Source: HGM13006 sp963650135 | Lineage (GTDB): Bacteria > Bacillota > Clostridia > Oscillospirales > Oscillospiraceae | DNA: 51,346 nt | Direction of reading: 5' to 3' | Assembly: GCA_963650135.1 (NCBI GenBank) | Contig: CAVJLG010000053.1 | Location: forward strand, 1-51,346 | In this document: piece by piece, positions 39,824-47,978 of the stretch | Layout of the letters: the number at the start of each line of letters is the position of its first letter | How positions within the stretch are numbered: position 1 is the stretch's first letter | Made by a program: the position numbers and the translations under genes | Notes under the pieces: generated by a model | Told to the model about the DNA's origin: nothing | The model's database searches: none | What the model saw: only the letters and a program-made list of their open reading frames with translations

Positions 39824-41149
39824 TTATTGATGATTTTCAGCGGCTTCTACATGAAAACGCTCGGAAAGCTGCGCCACAGAAACCGTTCCCTCCCAAGGGT
39901 CGGCATCTTCATTGATTTTCACAGCCAGGATCATATCCGTATCACTGTAGAGACTGGTAAGCCCCCGGGCCTCTACCTGCTCCTGCCTTGCAGCTCCATA
40001 GAGGGCATAGATCGTCATGATCTCCTCTCCCGGCTTTCTTCCGGCGCCCTTTCGATAAAAGCTTACGCTGTGAATGGTGCAGGCGCCGGTGGTTTCGTTC
40101 GCTTCCTGCACTAAGATTCCGTCCTCCCAGCTCTCGGGAAGCTCAAAATACCACTCCTCGTCGAAGCAATGGTAGGTGGTGCATCTCAGCTTTGTCTTCC
40201 CCTTCGCCGTCAGGCCGTACCATTCCACGATCCACTGGGTTCCGCTATCCGCCGCGTACTCCGGCAATGCCTTCCCGCTGGGGATCTCTAAGTGGCCGTC
40301 GCCGTCCATGTCCATGGGATAGAGCGTGCCGTTCCGCAGCTGTTCCGTGGTATTCAGGGTGTCGCAGTCCACCGCTGTCAGCTCAGACGCATCCTGCTGA
40401 ATCAGCACATCCGTCCGCATCTGCTCTTCAGCGGTTCCGGTAATAAATATTGCTGCCGTGCCATCCTCCAGGGTGCCCTGGGTGATATCCAGAATATCGC
40501 TGTAATTTTCGCTGAGCCGAAGCTCTTTTCCTGCCTTCATCTGACCGCCGGAGTAGGTATAATAGGTCGCCGCAGCGTCGGATTCTGCGCCGCTGTCGGT
40601 GATACAAAGGATCTCTTTTGCGCCGTCGCCATCCAGGTCCGTCAGCACATAGCGGCCACAGGGGGCCGTAAGCAGGGATTCCGCGGTGTCCTGCTGATAG
40701 CGGCTGACCTGAAGCGCCTGGGTCACCGCTTCGCTGACCTGGCAGGTAATCAGCAGTTCCAGACTGCCGCTGCCGTCCAGATCGGCATATTCCACCGCCC
40801 CCACTGCGCTGCCGGAGCAGGGGATGGTGTCTGCCAGCTCGTATTGAGAATCCCGTCTTGCAAAGATATAGGCAGCAACCGATCCGTCTTGGCTGCTGCG
40901 GAAAAACGCCACTGCCTCGTCGGTGCCGTCATGGTCCAAATCCACCAGCTGCACCGGTTCACGCCGCGCACCGGACGCCGGCGCATCATAGCTCAGTCCG
41001 TCGCTCAGCACCTGGGACAGGGCCTCTTGTAAATCATAATAGTCTTCACTTGCCTGGGGCAGGCAATACAGCTCATCAACGCTCAGTCCGGAGCATCCGC
41101 CCAGCAGGCAAACAATCAGAAATAAAGCCGCGCATTTGACCCGCTTCAC
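39824..41149 (-). CDS. FG-GAP/VCBS-like repeat lipoprotein
   Basis: A 441-aa lipoprotein with lipobox LLGGC (Cys about 19). At least four calcium-loop-like repeats are visible: DLDHDGTDE, DLDGSGSLE, DLDGDGAKE and DMDGDGHLE, in the pattern of FG-GAP/integrin beta-propeller blades. The C-terminal part (about 300-441) has a separate beta-rich fold. The start is GTG at 41149 with AGGAGG upstream. It is the first gene of an operon with a response regulator and kinase, so it may be an accessory sensor outside the membrane. A weak -35 and an extended -10 (TGA-TATACT, 41193-41198) lie upstream. Confidence 0.8.
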   Translation of the reverse strand: MKRVKCAALFLIVCLLGGCSGLSVDELYCLPQASEDYYDLQEALSQVLSDGLSYDAPASGARREPVQLVDLDHDGTDEAVAFFRSSQDGSVAAYIFARRDSQYELADTIPCSGSAVGAVEYADLDGSGSLELLITCQVSEAVTQALQVSRYQQDTAESLLTAPCGRYVLTDLDGDGAKEILCITDSGAESDAAATYYTYSGGQMKAGKELRLSENYSDILDITQGTLEDGTAAIFITGTAEEQMRTDVLIQQDASELTAVDCDTLNTTEQLRNGTLYPMDMDGDGHLEIPSGKALPEYAADSGTQWIVEWYGLTAKGKTKLRCTTYHCFDEEWYFELPESWEDGILVQEANETTGACTIHSVSFYRKGAGRKPGEEIMTIYALYGAARQEQVEARGLTSLYSDTDMILAVKINEDADPWEGTVSVAQLSERFHVEAAENHQ

Positions 41150-41305
41150 GCCGCAGCCTCCTTTTTATACAAGGTAGTGCATATACAGAGACAGTATATC
41201 ACATTCCGTTACAAATTGGTAGCATTTTTGTGACGGCAATGCGAAAATCCCCGGGCAAATGTGCCGCCCTTTTGTACGGTCCTTTTACCCCCGGGCAGCA
41301 TGCCG

Positions 41306-41341
41306 AAAAAAGCGGAACGCACCAAAATTGATGCGCTCCGC
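41306..41341 (-). terminator. Terminator of the second two-component operon
   Basis: A 10-bp stem with one wobble (41312-41321 with 41332-41341), 10-base loop, six T residues on the minus strand. Confidence 0.82.
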
Positions 41342-41346
41342 CCAGT

Positions 41347-42768
41347 TTATTTCGTTAGCTCCAAAGTAAAGGTAAAGGTGGTAAGTCCATCCCGACTGGT
41401 GACGGAGATATCCTCTCCGTGGCTGCCCAAAATGGTTTTTACAATATACAGACCCAGGCCCACGCCGGTCTTGTCCATGGAGCGGCTCTTATCCGACTTA
41501 TGGAACCGGTCAAACACCAGCGGCAGCTCCTCCGGGGGAATGGTGGGACCGTAATCGGCCACGCTCACCAGTGCCTTACCGCCAGAGGTGGCAACCGTCA
41601 GCAGGAAGGGCGTGCTGTCCTTTGCAAACTTCACACCGTTGTCAATGAGGTTGTAAATCACCTGGGTAATGGCGTCTTCATTTGCCATGACATACACAGC
41701 CCGCTCCGGCATATCCACCTGAACGTCCAGATGCTTTGCCTCAATTTTCTGCTCAAAGGTCAGAAGCGTACGTCCCAGAGCCTCGGTTACGTCAAAGCGC
41801 GCCTTTTTGATTTCCTCGCCGGTGGACTGGAGCCGGGAAATATCCAGCATACTCCGAACCATACGGCTCAGTCGCTTCACCTCGTCCGACACGGTTTGCA
41901 TATAGTAGGCGTGCTTTTCCTTGGGAATGGTGCCGTCCAGCATGCCGTCCATAAAGCCTGCGATAGTGGTCATTGGCGTTTTGAGCTCATGGCTCACATT
42001 GGACACAAACTCCTGCCGCAGCTTTTCACTGCGTTCCAGCGATGTCGCCATATTGTTGAAGGCCGTGGCAAGCTCCGCCACCTCTTCGTCGTTTCCGTCG
42101 GGATAAATCCGCGCGGAAAAATCGCCATGGGCAAACTGCCGGGCCGCCTTGGAAAGATCCCGCAGGATTTCCGTCTGCCGCCGGGTAATCAGCGCCGTTG
42201 CCACCGTTGCAATCACCAACACCACAATGGCCGTCAGCAGGAACAGTCCGATGATCCGGCTCATCATGTCGCTCATGTCCTTGGTTGCAGTGGATACTAC
42301 CACATAGCCCAGCAGCTCCCCCGTAGAGGCCGACATCACCGGCACCCCATAGAGATACCGCTCGTCGGTATAAACCCCATTGAGGATTCCCGTGGCATAG
42401 GCATATCCGTCGGCGCTCATATTCTGGAGCATATCCGAAGGTACCGTCTTCCCCACATGGTCGCAGACAAACTGGTTGCAGGAGCACAGGGTCACCGTAC
42501 CGCTGGGATCAGTAATCAATACATCCGTATCCGAAACATTTGCGCCATAGCTAACCGACAGCCGCAGCTCCCAATCGTCAATCTGGGTCAGCGTGTTTTG
42601 GGTGCTCACATAGCCCGCCACCGCCTCGGCGTTGGTGGAAAGGGACGCTTTCTCATTCCGAAGCATATAGTTGTAAAACAGGCTGGTAAAGCTGCACCCC
42701 AGCAGGACAAAACTCAAAAGAATCATGCCTGCGGTCAGTGCCAGCTGCCGGGAAAAGGCCGTTTTCAT
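41347..42768 (-). CDS. Sensor histidine kinase with Cys-rich sensor domain
   Basis: A 473-aa kinase. The first membrane helix is at about 9-33, an extracytoplasmic domain runs to about 170, and the second helix is at about 172-195. HAMP, phospho-acceptor His260 (NVSHELKTPM), an N box (VIYNLIDNGVKFA) and G boxes (ADYGPTIPPEE, GVGLGLYIVKTIL) follow. The sensor domain contains Cys95, Cys97, Cys102 and His104 (LCSCNQFVCDH), a possible metal site or disulfide. Its ATG overlaps the response-regulator stop by 4 bases. A lipobox-like LLGCS in helix 1 is probably just part of the helix. Confidence 0.92.
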   Translation of the reverse strand: MKTAFSRQLALTAGMILLSFVLLGCSFTSLFYNYMLRNEKASLSTNAEAVAGYVSTQNTLTQIDDWELRLSVSYGANVSDTDVLITDPSGTVTLCSCNQFVCDHVGKTVPSDMLQNMSADGYAYATGILNGVYTDERYLYGVPVMSASTGELLGYVVVSTATKDMSDMMSRIIGLFLLTAIVVLVIATVATALITRRQTEILRDLSKAARQFAHGDFSARIYPDGNDEEVAELATAFNNMATSLERSEKLRQEFVSNVSHELKTPMTTIAGFMDGMLDGTIPKEKHAYYMQTVSDEVKRLSRMVRSMLDISRLQSTGEEIKKARFDVTEALGRTLLTFEQKIEAKHLDVQVDMPERAVYVMANEDAITQVIYNLIDNGVKFAKDSTPFLLTVATSGGKALVSVADYGPTIPPEELPLVFDRFHKSDKSRSMDKTGVGLGLYIVKTILGSHGEDISVTSRDGLTTFTFTLELTK

Positions 42769-43451
42769 GCGCCGGACACCTCGAACTTATAGCCAACACC
42801 CCAAACGGTTTTCAGTTCCCACTGGGTGCTGACTCCCTCCAGCTTTTCCCGCAGCCGCTTGATATGCACATCTACGGTGCGGCTGTCGCCGAAATAGTCA
42901 AAGCCCCAGACCTCGTCCAGCAGCTGATTCCGGGTATAAACACGGTTGGGGCTGGAGGCCAAGTGATACAGAAGCTCCATCTCCTTGGGGGGCGTATCCA
43001 CCTTTTTGCCGTCTACAATCAGTTCAAAGGCATCCATGTCGATGACCAGCTTGTCAAATACCAGCCGCCGAGAGGTAGGAGCCGCTCCGGTGGTTCGGCG
43101 CAGCACTGCCTCCACCCGGGCCAGCACTTCTTTTGCCTCAAAGGGCTTGGTGATGTAGTCGTCGGCGCCCATCTTCAGGCCGTTGACCTTATCGGTGGTT
43201 TCGCCCTTTGCCGTCAACATAATCACCGGAGTCTTGGACTCCTGGCGAATGGTCCGGAGCACCTCCCAGCCGTCCATCACCGGGAGCATCACATCCAGCA
43301 GCACCAAATCCGGCTGAATCTGCCGAAATTTCTCCACTGCCTTGCCGCCGTCCGGTGCAATCTCCGTGGTATAGCCGTCCTTTTCCAGATAAAGATGCAG
43401 GAGATCGGCGATATTGGGGTCGTCCTCTACAATCAAAACCGTATGTGCCAT
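42765..43451 (-). CDS. OmpR-family response regulator
   Basis: A 228-aa regulator: receiver domain with Asp10-Asp11, phospho-acceptor Asp53 (LLDVMLPVMDGWEVL) and DDYITKPFEAKE; winged-helix DNA-binding domain with PPKEMELLYHLASSPNRVYTRNQLL, DVHIKRLREKL and TVWGVGYKF. First gene of the pair. Its promoter has two 11-bp-spaced direct repeats overlapping the -35, as expected for autoregulation by a PhoP/PhoB-type dimer. GAGGAAC precedes ATG 43451. Confidence 0.93.
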   Translation of the reverse strand: MAHTVLIVEDDPNIADLLHLYLEKDGYTTEIAPDGGKAVEKFRQIQPDLVLLDVMLPVMDGWEVLRTIRQESKTPVIMLTAKGETTDKVNGLKMGADDYITKPFEAKEVLARVEAVLRRTTGAAPTSRRLVFDKLVIDMDAFELIVDGKKVDTPPKEMELLYHLASSPNRVYTRNQLLDEVWGFDYFGDSRTVDVHIKRLREKLEGVSTQWELKTVWGVGYKFEVSGA

Positions 43452-43516
43452 ACAAGTTCCTCCGTTCCTCGTTCTATTTCCGCTGCCAAATGGATGGGCA
43501 GTTTCATTTCTTCTAC

Positions 43517-43558
43517 ATTATAATGCAAATTTCTCGGGAAGCGTGAAATTTCTGTGAA
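43517..43558 (-). promoter_or_regulatory. Promoter with PhoP-box-like repeats
   Basis: Minus-strand TATAAT (43517-43522) has a poor -35. Direct repeats TTCACA (43553-43558) and TTCACG (43542-43547), 11 bp apart, overlap the -35 position, in the geometry of OmpR/PhoP-class binding sites. Confidence 0.55.
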
Positions 43559-43596
43559 TAGTCGCCCAATTTTCGGGCATCCTTCCGTTGGGTGTT

Positions 43597-44088
43597 CTAT
43601 GTTCTTCCGCCCCGGGTCGGCAGCGGCGTTCCATTTAGCACAGCCTCCGCCAGTACCTCCCCCTGATAGCGCAGCTTCAGGGAGAAAAACGGCACCTTTT
43701 GTTCCAGCAGGTCAAGGAAGATATCGTCGCCCTCCCATTTTGGAATCTCCCGAAGCTTTTCCTTGGGAATCCACTCCAGGACCCCCTCGTCACAGTCCCG
43801 AAGCATGCCGGTAAACCCGTCCGCCCAAAACAGGTGCATATACTCCGTTTCATATTGGTCGGAAACAAAGGTCACAATGCCCCGGTATTCCATATGGGTC
43901 AGCGTCAGCCCGGTTTCCTCCAACGTCTCCCGGAGCATGCAGTCCTCGGGACTTTCTTTGTCCTCAAATTTACCGCCGATGCCAATCCATTTGTCGTGAT
44001 TCAGGTCGTTTACCTTCTTCACCCGATGGAGCATCAGATAGCAGCCGTCCTGTTCAATATATCCCAGGGTCGTATTGATTCCAGGCAT
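43597..44088 (-). CDS. Nudix hydrolase (MutT/8-oxo-dGTPase-like)
   Basis: A 163-aa pyrophosphohydrolase. The Nudix box is complete: Gly39, Glu45, Arg53-Glu54, Glu57-Glu58 and Gly60 (Gx5Ex7REUxEExGU). NTTLGYIEQDGCYLMLHR at the start and the length resemble Gram-positive 8-oxo-dGTP diphosphatases of the YtkD/MutX sort; the substrate is an inference. AGGGGAG precedes ATG 44088. It starts 15 bases after the histidine phosphatase stop, so they form a two-gene operon. Confidence 0.9.
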   Translation of the reverse strand: MPGINTTLGYIEQDGCYLMLHRVKKVNDLNHDKWIGIGGKFEDKESPEDCMLRETLEETGLTLTHMEYRGIVTFVSDQYETEYMHLFWADGFTGMLRDCDEGVLEWIPKEKLREIPKWEGDDIFLDLLEQKVPFFSLKLRYQGEVLAEAVLNGTPLPTRGGRT

Positions 44089-44103
44089 TGTAATTCTCCC
44101 CTC

Positions 44104-44832
44104 TTAGTCGTGTCGCTCTTCCTGGCAGTCCCAGGTTTCGCAGAACCGGGCGGAAAACGACGGTTCCTCCCCCGCTGTCGTAAGATGGGATACATCCCCA
44201 AAGCTGCTCATACGGAAGGACGCAATCCCCTGCCGCCGCTCTTCGGTCATCACCGTGGTAACGGAGGTAGGCGCGGCACAGGTTCCATGCCACATCACCA
44301 TGGGACTTGCTCCGATTAAATGGCTCAGCAGCACGCATTCCAGACCGAAATGGCAGAACAGCGCTATGGTATCCCGATTGGGCCGCACCACATCATAAAT
44401 CATGCCGTTTCGCCGGTAGCCGTGTTGTTCCAGCAGCGCATCCAGGCCCGCTGTAACCCTGCGATATTCCGTCTCAGCCCCCGCCTGCTCCATCACCGGT
44501 ACCTGAAACCAGGCGTCTTTATCATAAAACCGGGGCTCTTTGGTCCAGGTGCCCGGCAGCCAGTCCCACAGCGGCGTCTGCCTACCGATATCCGCATCCA
44601 GCCGATGGGGCGGAAACTCCCGGAGCCAATCCAAGGTTTCTGCGCTGCGGTGCATGGCTTTTAGGGTGCAGGATGCGGTATCCCTTGCCCGACCCAGCGG
44701 CGATACATAAAACGCCGCAATGTCCAGCTTCTCCAGCCGTCTGGCCAGCAATTCCGCCTCCCGCCAGCCGGTTTCTGTGAGCGAATCCTTTTCATAATCC
44801 GGATCCCCATGACGAATGATCAGCAGTCTCAT
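44104..44832 (-). CDS. Histidine phosphatase family protein
   Basis: A 242-aa member of the phosphoglycerate-mutase-like superfamily. RHG at 7-9 carries the phospho-accepting His8; VSPLGRARDTA has the second Arg; the later ALFCHFGLE holds the second His. This N-terminal pattern is shared by alpha-ribazole phosphatase, PhoE-type phosphatases and cofactor-dependent mutases; no cobalamin gene is nearby, so the substrate is open. A promoter lies upstream at 44864-44892. First gene of an operon with the Nudix enzyme. Confidence 0.87.
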   Translation of the reverse strand: MRLLIIRHGDPDYEKDSLTETGWREAELLARRLEKLDIAAFYVSPLGRARDTASCTLKAMHRSAETLDWLREFPPHRLDADIGRQTPLWDWLPGTWTKEPRFYDKDAWFQVPVMEQAGAETEYRRVTAGLDALLEQHGYRRNGMIYDVVRPNRDTIALFCHFGLECVLLSHLIGASPMVMWHGTCAAPTSVTTVMTEERRQGIASFRMSSFGDVSHLTTAGEEPSFSARFCETWDCQEERHD

Positions 44833-44863
44833 TGGCGCGCCTCATTTCTGTTTCGATGCTATG

Positions 44864-44892
44864 AGCATAGCATATCCCGATCAAAAGTGCAA
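44864..44892 (-). promoter_or_regulatory. Promoter of the histidine phosphatase-Nudix operon
   Basis: TTGCAC (44887-44892) and TATGCT (44864-44869) on the minus strand, 17-bp spacer, with TGC before the -10. Confidence 0.6.
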
Positions 44893-44923
44893 GATTCTTC
44901 CCCGGCAATGCCCATTCACCTAC

Positions 44924-44952
44924 TTGACAGCCGGGTTAATTCGTGATAGGAT
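44924..44952 (+). promoter_or_regulatory. Promoter of the csoR-copA operon
   Basis: TTGACA (44924-44929), 17-bp spacer, TAGGAT (44947-44952) with TGA before it. Confidence 0.78.
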
Positions 44953-44957
44953 GAAGG

Positions 44958-44977
44958 CACCCCCCGGGGGAGGGGTG
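44958..44977. promoter_or_regulatory. CsoR operator candidate
   Basis: A 20-bp GC-rich pseudo-palindrome CACCCC...GGGGTG begins 5 bases after the -10 and covers the expected start of transcription. The C-run/G-run form is that of CsoR-family operators. Confidence 0.7.
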
Positions 44978-45033
44978 TTAGCCCATGCTTCTCCCGCCGG
45001 AATGATCCCAACATTGAAAGGAGCCGCCATCTT

Positions 45034-45300
45034 ATGAATCAAGAAAAGCAGCAGGCACTTCAAGCCCTGAAAACTGCCCGGGGGCAAATCGACGGTATTA
45101 TCAAAATGATTGAAGACGGACGCTATTGCATCGATATCTCCAACCAGATTCTCGCCGCCTCCGCCATGCTCAAGCGGGCCAATTTGCTGATTCTCAAGCA
45201 GCATATGAACCACTGTGTGCTGGAAGCCGCGGAACACGGCCACGGCAGCGAGAAAATCGACGAGGTCATCGGCATTCTGTCGAAAATCATGGACAAGTAA
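45034..45300 (+). CDS. csoR: CsoR-family copper-sensing repressor
   Basis: An 88-aa all-helical repressor. The copper ligands Cys32, His57 and Cys61 have exactly the C-x24-H-x3-C spacing of characterised CsoR (an extra His60 lies between). Bound Cu(I) should release it from the operator at 44958-44977 and open the operon. RGQIDGIIKMIEDGRYC is the family start. AAAGGAG precedes ATG 45034. It is 12 bases ahead of copA, so repressor and pump share one message. Confidence 0.92.
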   Translation: MNQEKQQALQALKTARGQIDGIIKMIEDGRYCIDISNQILAASAMLKRANLLILKQHMNHCVLEAAEHGHGSEKIDEVIGILSKIMDK

Positions 45301-45312
45301 AAGGAGTCTACT

Positions 45313-47853
45313 ATGGAGCAATATCATGTAACGGGCATGACCTGTGCCGCATGCTCCTCCCATGTGGAAAAGGCGGTAAAGGCAGTGGACGGCGTTTCCT
45401 CTGTAACGGTCAGCCTACTCACCAACGCCATGAGCGTTGAGGGCACCGCCTCCCCCCAGGCTGTGATTGCAGCGGTGGAAAAGGCGGGCTATGGCGCATC
45501 CCTTGCCGGGGCCAGCCAAGAAGAGGCCACCACCGCAGCAGATCTGGAGGATCACGAAACCCCTAAGCTCAAAAAGCGGCTGATTGCCTCCCTGTGCCTG
45601 CTGCTGCCGCTGATGTATATCACCATGGGGCATATGATGTGGAACTGGCCGCTGCCGGGCTTCCTGGACGGCAATCACGTTGCCATGGGTCTGACCGAGC
45701 TGCTGCTCACCGCCATGGTCATGGTCATTAACCAAAAGTTCTTTGTCAGCGGCTTTACCAGCCTGGTCCACCGCGCCCCCAATATGGACACGTTGGTGGC
45801 TCTGGGCGCAACGGCAGCCTTTGTCTACAGCACCTATTCCCTCTATGCCATGACCGCCGCCCAGGTAGCTGGGGACATGGAGGCTGTCATGGGCTGGATG
45901 GACGAATTCTATTTCGAATCCGCCGCCATGATCCTCACCCTGATTACCGTGGGCAAAATGCTGGAGGCCCATAGCAAGGGCAAAACCACCGACGCGCTGA
46001 AAAACCTCATGAACCTCTCCCCAAAAACCGCCACGCTGCTGGTGGATGGACAGGAGCAGGTGGTGCCCATCGGCCAGGTGTCCGAGGGCGACGTGTTTGT
46101 GGTCCGCTCCGGCGACAGCATTCCCGTAGATGGCGTGATTCTGGAGGGCAGCTGTGCCGTAGACGAATCCGCACTCACCGGTGAGAGCATCCCCGTGGAC
46201 AAAACCGTGGGGGCAAAGGTTTCCGCAGCCACCATCAATCGTTCCGGCTATGTGCGCTGCCGCGCCACCCGAGTGGGCAAGGACACCACCCTGTCTCAGA
46301 TTATCAAAATGGTATCCGACGCCGCTGCCACCAAGGCTCCTATTGCCAAGGTTGCCGACAAGGTTTCCGGCGTTTTCGTACCTGTCGTCATTACCCTTGC
46401 CATTATCACCACTGCCGTTTGGCTGCTGGCAGGAAAAGAAGTCGGTTTTGCGCTGGCCCGGGGCATTTCCGTACTGGTCATCTCCTGCCCCTGCGCATTG
46501 GGCCTTGCTACACCCGTTGCCATTATGGTGGGCAACGGTAAGGGCGCCAGCAACGGCATTCTGTTCAAAACCGCCGCTTCTCTGGAGGCCGCCGGAAAAA
46601 CCGATATCATCGCCATGGACAAAACCGGTACCCTCACCTACGGAAAGCCTCAGGTTACCGATCTTCTGCCCGCCGAGGGTACTTCTGAGAACGATTTGCT
46701 TCTGGCCGCCTTCTCGCTGGAGCAGAAAAGTGAACATCCCCTGGCCACTGCCATTCTGGACTTTGGCAAGAGCCGCAATCTTCAGCCCGAGGATTCTCAG
46801 GACTTCACCGTGGCCCCGGGCAACGGCCTCACCGCCACCATCGACGGCAAGCATATCATTGGCGGCAATCGCGCCTTTATCGCCCCCCAGGCCGACATTC
46901 CCCAGTCCCTTGCCGCCCAAGCCGATACACTGGCCGAGCAGGGTAAAACGCCCCTGTATTTCGCCGCTGACGGCAAGCTGCTGGGCGTCATTGCGGTGGC
47001 AGATGTCATGAAGGAAAACGCACCCCAGGTGGTGCGGGAGCTCCAGGGCATGGGTCTTGAGGTCGTCATGCTCACCGGCGACAACAACCGTACTGCCAAC
47101 GCTATCGGCAAGCAAATTGGCGTGGATACCGTCATTTCCGACGTACTGCCCCAGGGTAAGGAGCAGACCATCCGCGAGCTTGCCCAGCGGGGTAAGGTTG
47201 CCATGGTGGGTGACGGCATCAACGATGCGCCCGCATTGACCCGGGCTGACGTGGGCATTGCCATTGGCGCCGGTACCGACGTTGCCATCGACGCCGCCGA
47301 TGTAGTGCTCATGAAGAGCGACCTTGCCGACATCCCCGCAGCCATTCGTCTCAGCCGCCGGGTGCTCACCAACATCCACGAGAATCTGTTCTGGGCATTT
47401 ATTTATAATGTCATCGGCATTCCCCTGGCAGCCGGTGTGTGGATTCCGCTGTTCGGCTGGCAGCTGAACCCCATGTTTGGTGCCGCCGCCATGAGCCTTT
47501 CCAGCTTCTGCGTAGTCACCAATGCCCTGCGGCTGAATTTTGTGGACATCCGCAGCACCAAGCACGACCATAAGAAAAAGCATACCGCAGCCCCCGCCCA
47601 GGCAAATTCCTGCCCCGACGGCAGCTGCGCAATCAAGGAGGGATCTACCGTGTCTAAAACTATTTCCATCGAAGGCATGATGTGCCAGCACTGCGTGGCC
47701 CATGTCACCAAGGCCCTGACCGAGGTTCCCGGCGTGGAGTCCGTGAACGTCAGCCTGGAAAATAAAAACGCCGTGGTCACCGGTTCTGCCGATGATAAGG
47801 CACTGACCGCTGCCGTGAAAGAGGCAGGCTACAAGGTCAAGAAGATCGTCTAA
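45313..47853 (+). CDS. copA: Copper-exporting P1B-type ATPase with a C-terminal CopZ-like domain
   Basis: An 846-aa Cu(I) efflux pump. N-terminal HMA domain with Cys11-x2-Cys14 (GMTCAACS), then eight membrane segments with the transport motif Cys392-Pro-Cys394 (CPCALGLATP). Phosphorylation Asp436 is in DKTGTLT; HP (EHPLATAIL) lies in the nucleotide domain, and MVGDGINDAPAL is intact. After the last membrane segment a His/Lys linker and CPDGSC precede a second complete HMA domain (Cys791-x2-Cys794, MMCQHC), which is unusual at the C-terminus. That domain has its own Shine-Dalgarno and GTG start. AAAGGAG precedes ATG 45313. Confidence 0.93.
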   Translation: MEQYHVTGMTCAACSSHVEKAVKAVDGVSSVTVSLLTNAMSVEGTASPQAVIAAVEKAGYGASLAGASQEEATTAADLEDHETPKLKKRLIASLCLLLPLMYITMGHMMWNWPLPGFLDGNHVAMGLTELLLTAMVMVINQKFFVSGFTSLVHRAPNMDTLVALGATAAFVYSTYSLYAMTAAQVAGDMEAVMGWMDEFYFESAAMILTLITVGKMLEAHSKGKTTDALKNLMNLSPKTATLLVDGQEQVVPIGQVSEGDVFVVRSGDSIPVDGVILEGSCAVDESALTGESIPVDKTVGAKVSAATINRSGYVRCRATRVGKDTTLSQIIKMVSDAAATKAPIAKVADKVSGVFVPVVITLAIITTAVWLLAGKEVGFALARGISVLVISCPCALGLATPVAIMVGNGKGASNGILFKTAASLEAAGKTDIIAMDKTGTLTYGKPQVTDLLPAEGTSENDLLLAAFSLEQKSEHPLATAILDFGKSRNLQPEDSQDFTVAPGNGLTATIDGKHIIGGNRAFIAPQADIPQSLAAQADTLAEQGKTPLYFAADGKLLGVIAVADVMKENAPQVVRELQGMGLEVVMLTGDNNRTANAIGKQIGVDTVISDVLPQGKEQTIRELAQRGKVAMVGDGINDAPALTRADVGIAIGAGTDVAIDAADVVLMKSDLADIPAAIRLSRRVLTNIHENLFWAFIYNVIGIPLAAGVWIPLFGWQLNPMFGAAAMSLSSFCVVTNALRLNFVDIRSTKHDHKKKHTAAPAQANSCPDGSCAIKEGSTVSKTISIEGMMCQHCVAHVTKALTEVPGVESVNVSLENKNAVVTGSADDKALTAAVKEAGYKVKKIV
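47650..47853 (+). CDS. copZ: Possible separate CopZ copper chaperone from an in-frame internal start
   Basis: A GTG at 47650 lies in frame with copA (codon 780) and is preceded by AAGGAGGG at 47635-47642 with a 7-base spacer, the ideal geometry for initiation. The product would be 67 residues, the length of CopZ, starting MSKTISIEGMMCQHC and covering one full HMA domain. This suggests that the message yields both the fused pump and a free chaperone. Direct evidence of initiation is lacking; the site may also be a relic of a copA-copZ fusion. Confidence 0.5.
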   Translation: MSKTISIEGMMCQHCVAHVTKALTEVPGVESVNVSLENKNAVVTGSADDKALTAAVKEAGYKVKKIV

Positions 47854-47860
47854 TCAATAG

Positions 47861-47899
47861 AAAAAAGCCGAAGCCCGGAAAAACGGACTTCGGCTTTTT
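47861..47899. terminator. Bidirectional terminator between copA and recR
   Basis: An 11-bp stem with one mismatch (47867-47877 with 47884-47894), flanked by an A-run (47861-47866) and a T-run (47895-47899), so it works for both convergent operons. Confidence 0.85.
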
Positions 47900-47978
47900 G
47901 TATTCCTTTATTTTCAGAAGAAAAAGGGTAATACCGCATAAAGCGACAAGGAGATTCAGCCGTGGTATTGCCCTAAAT

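Noticed and set aside
45415..47703. A 762-codon open frame on the minus strand opposite copA
   Set aside because: It is the GC-rich antisense shadow of copA: His/Gly-rich composition, no domain, no ribosome binding site.
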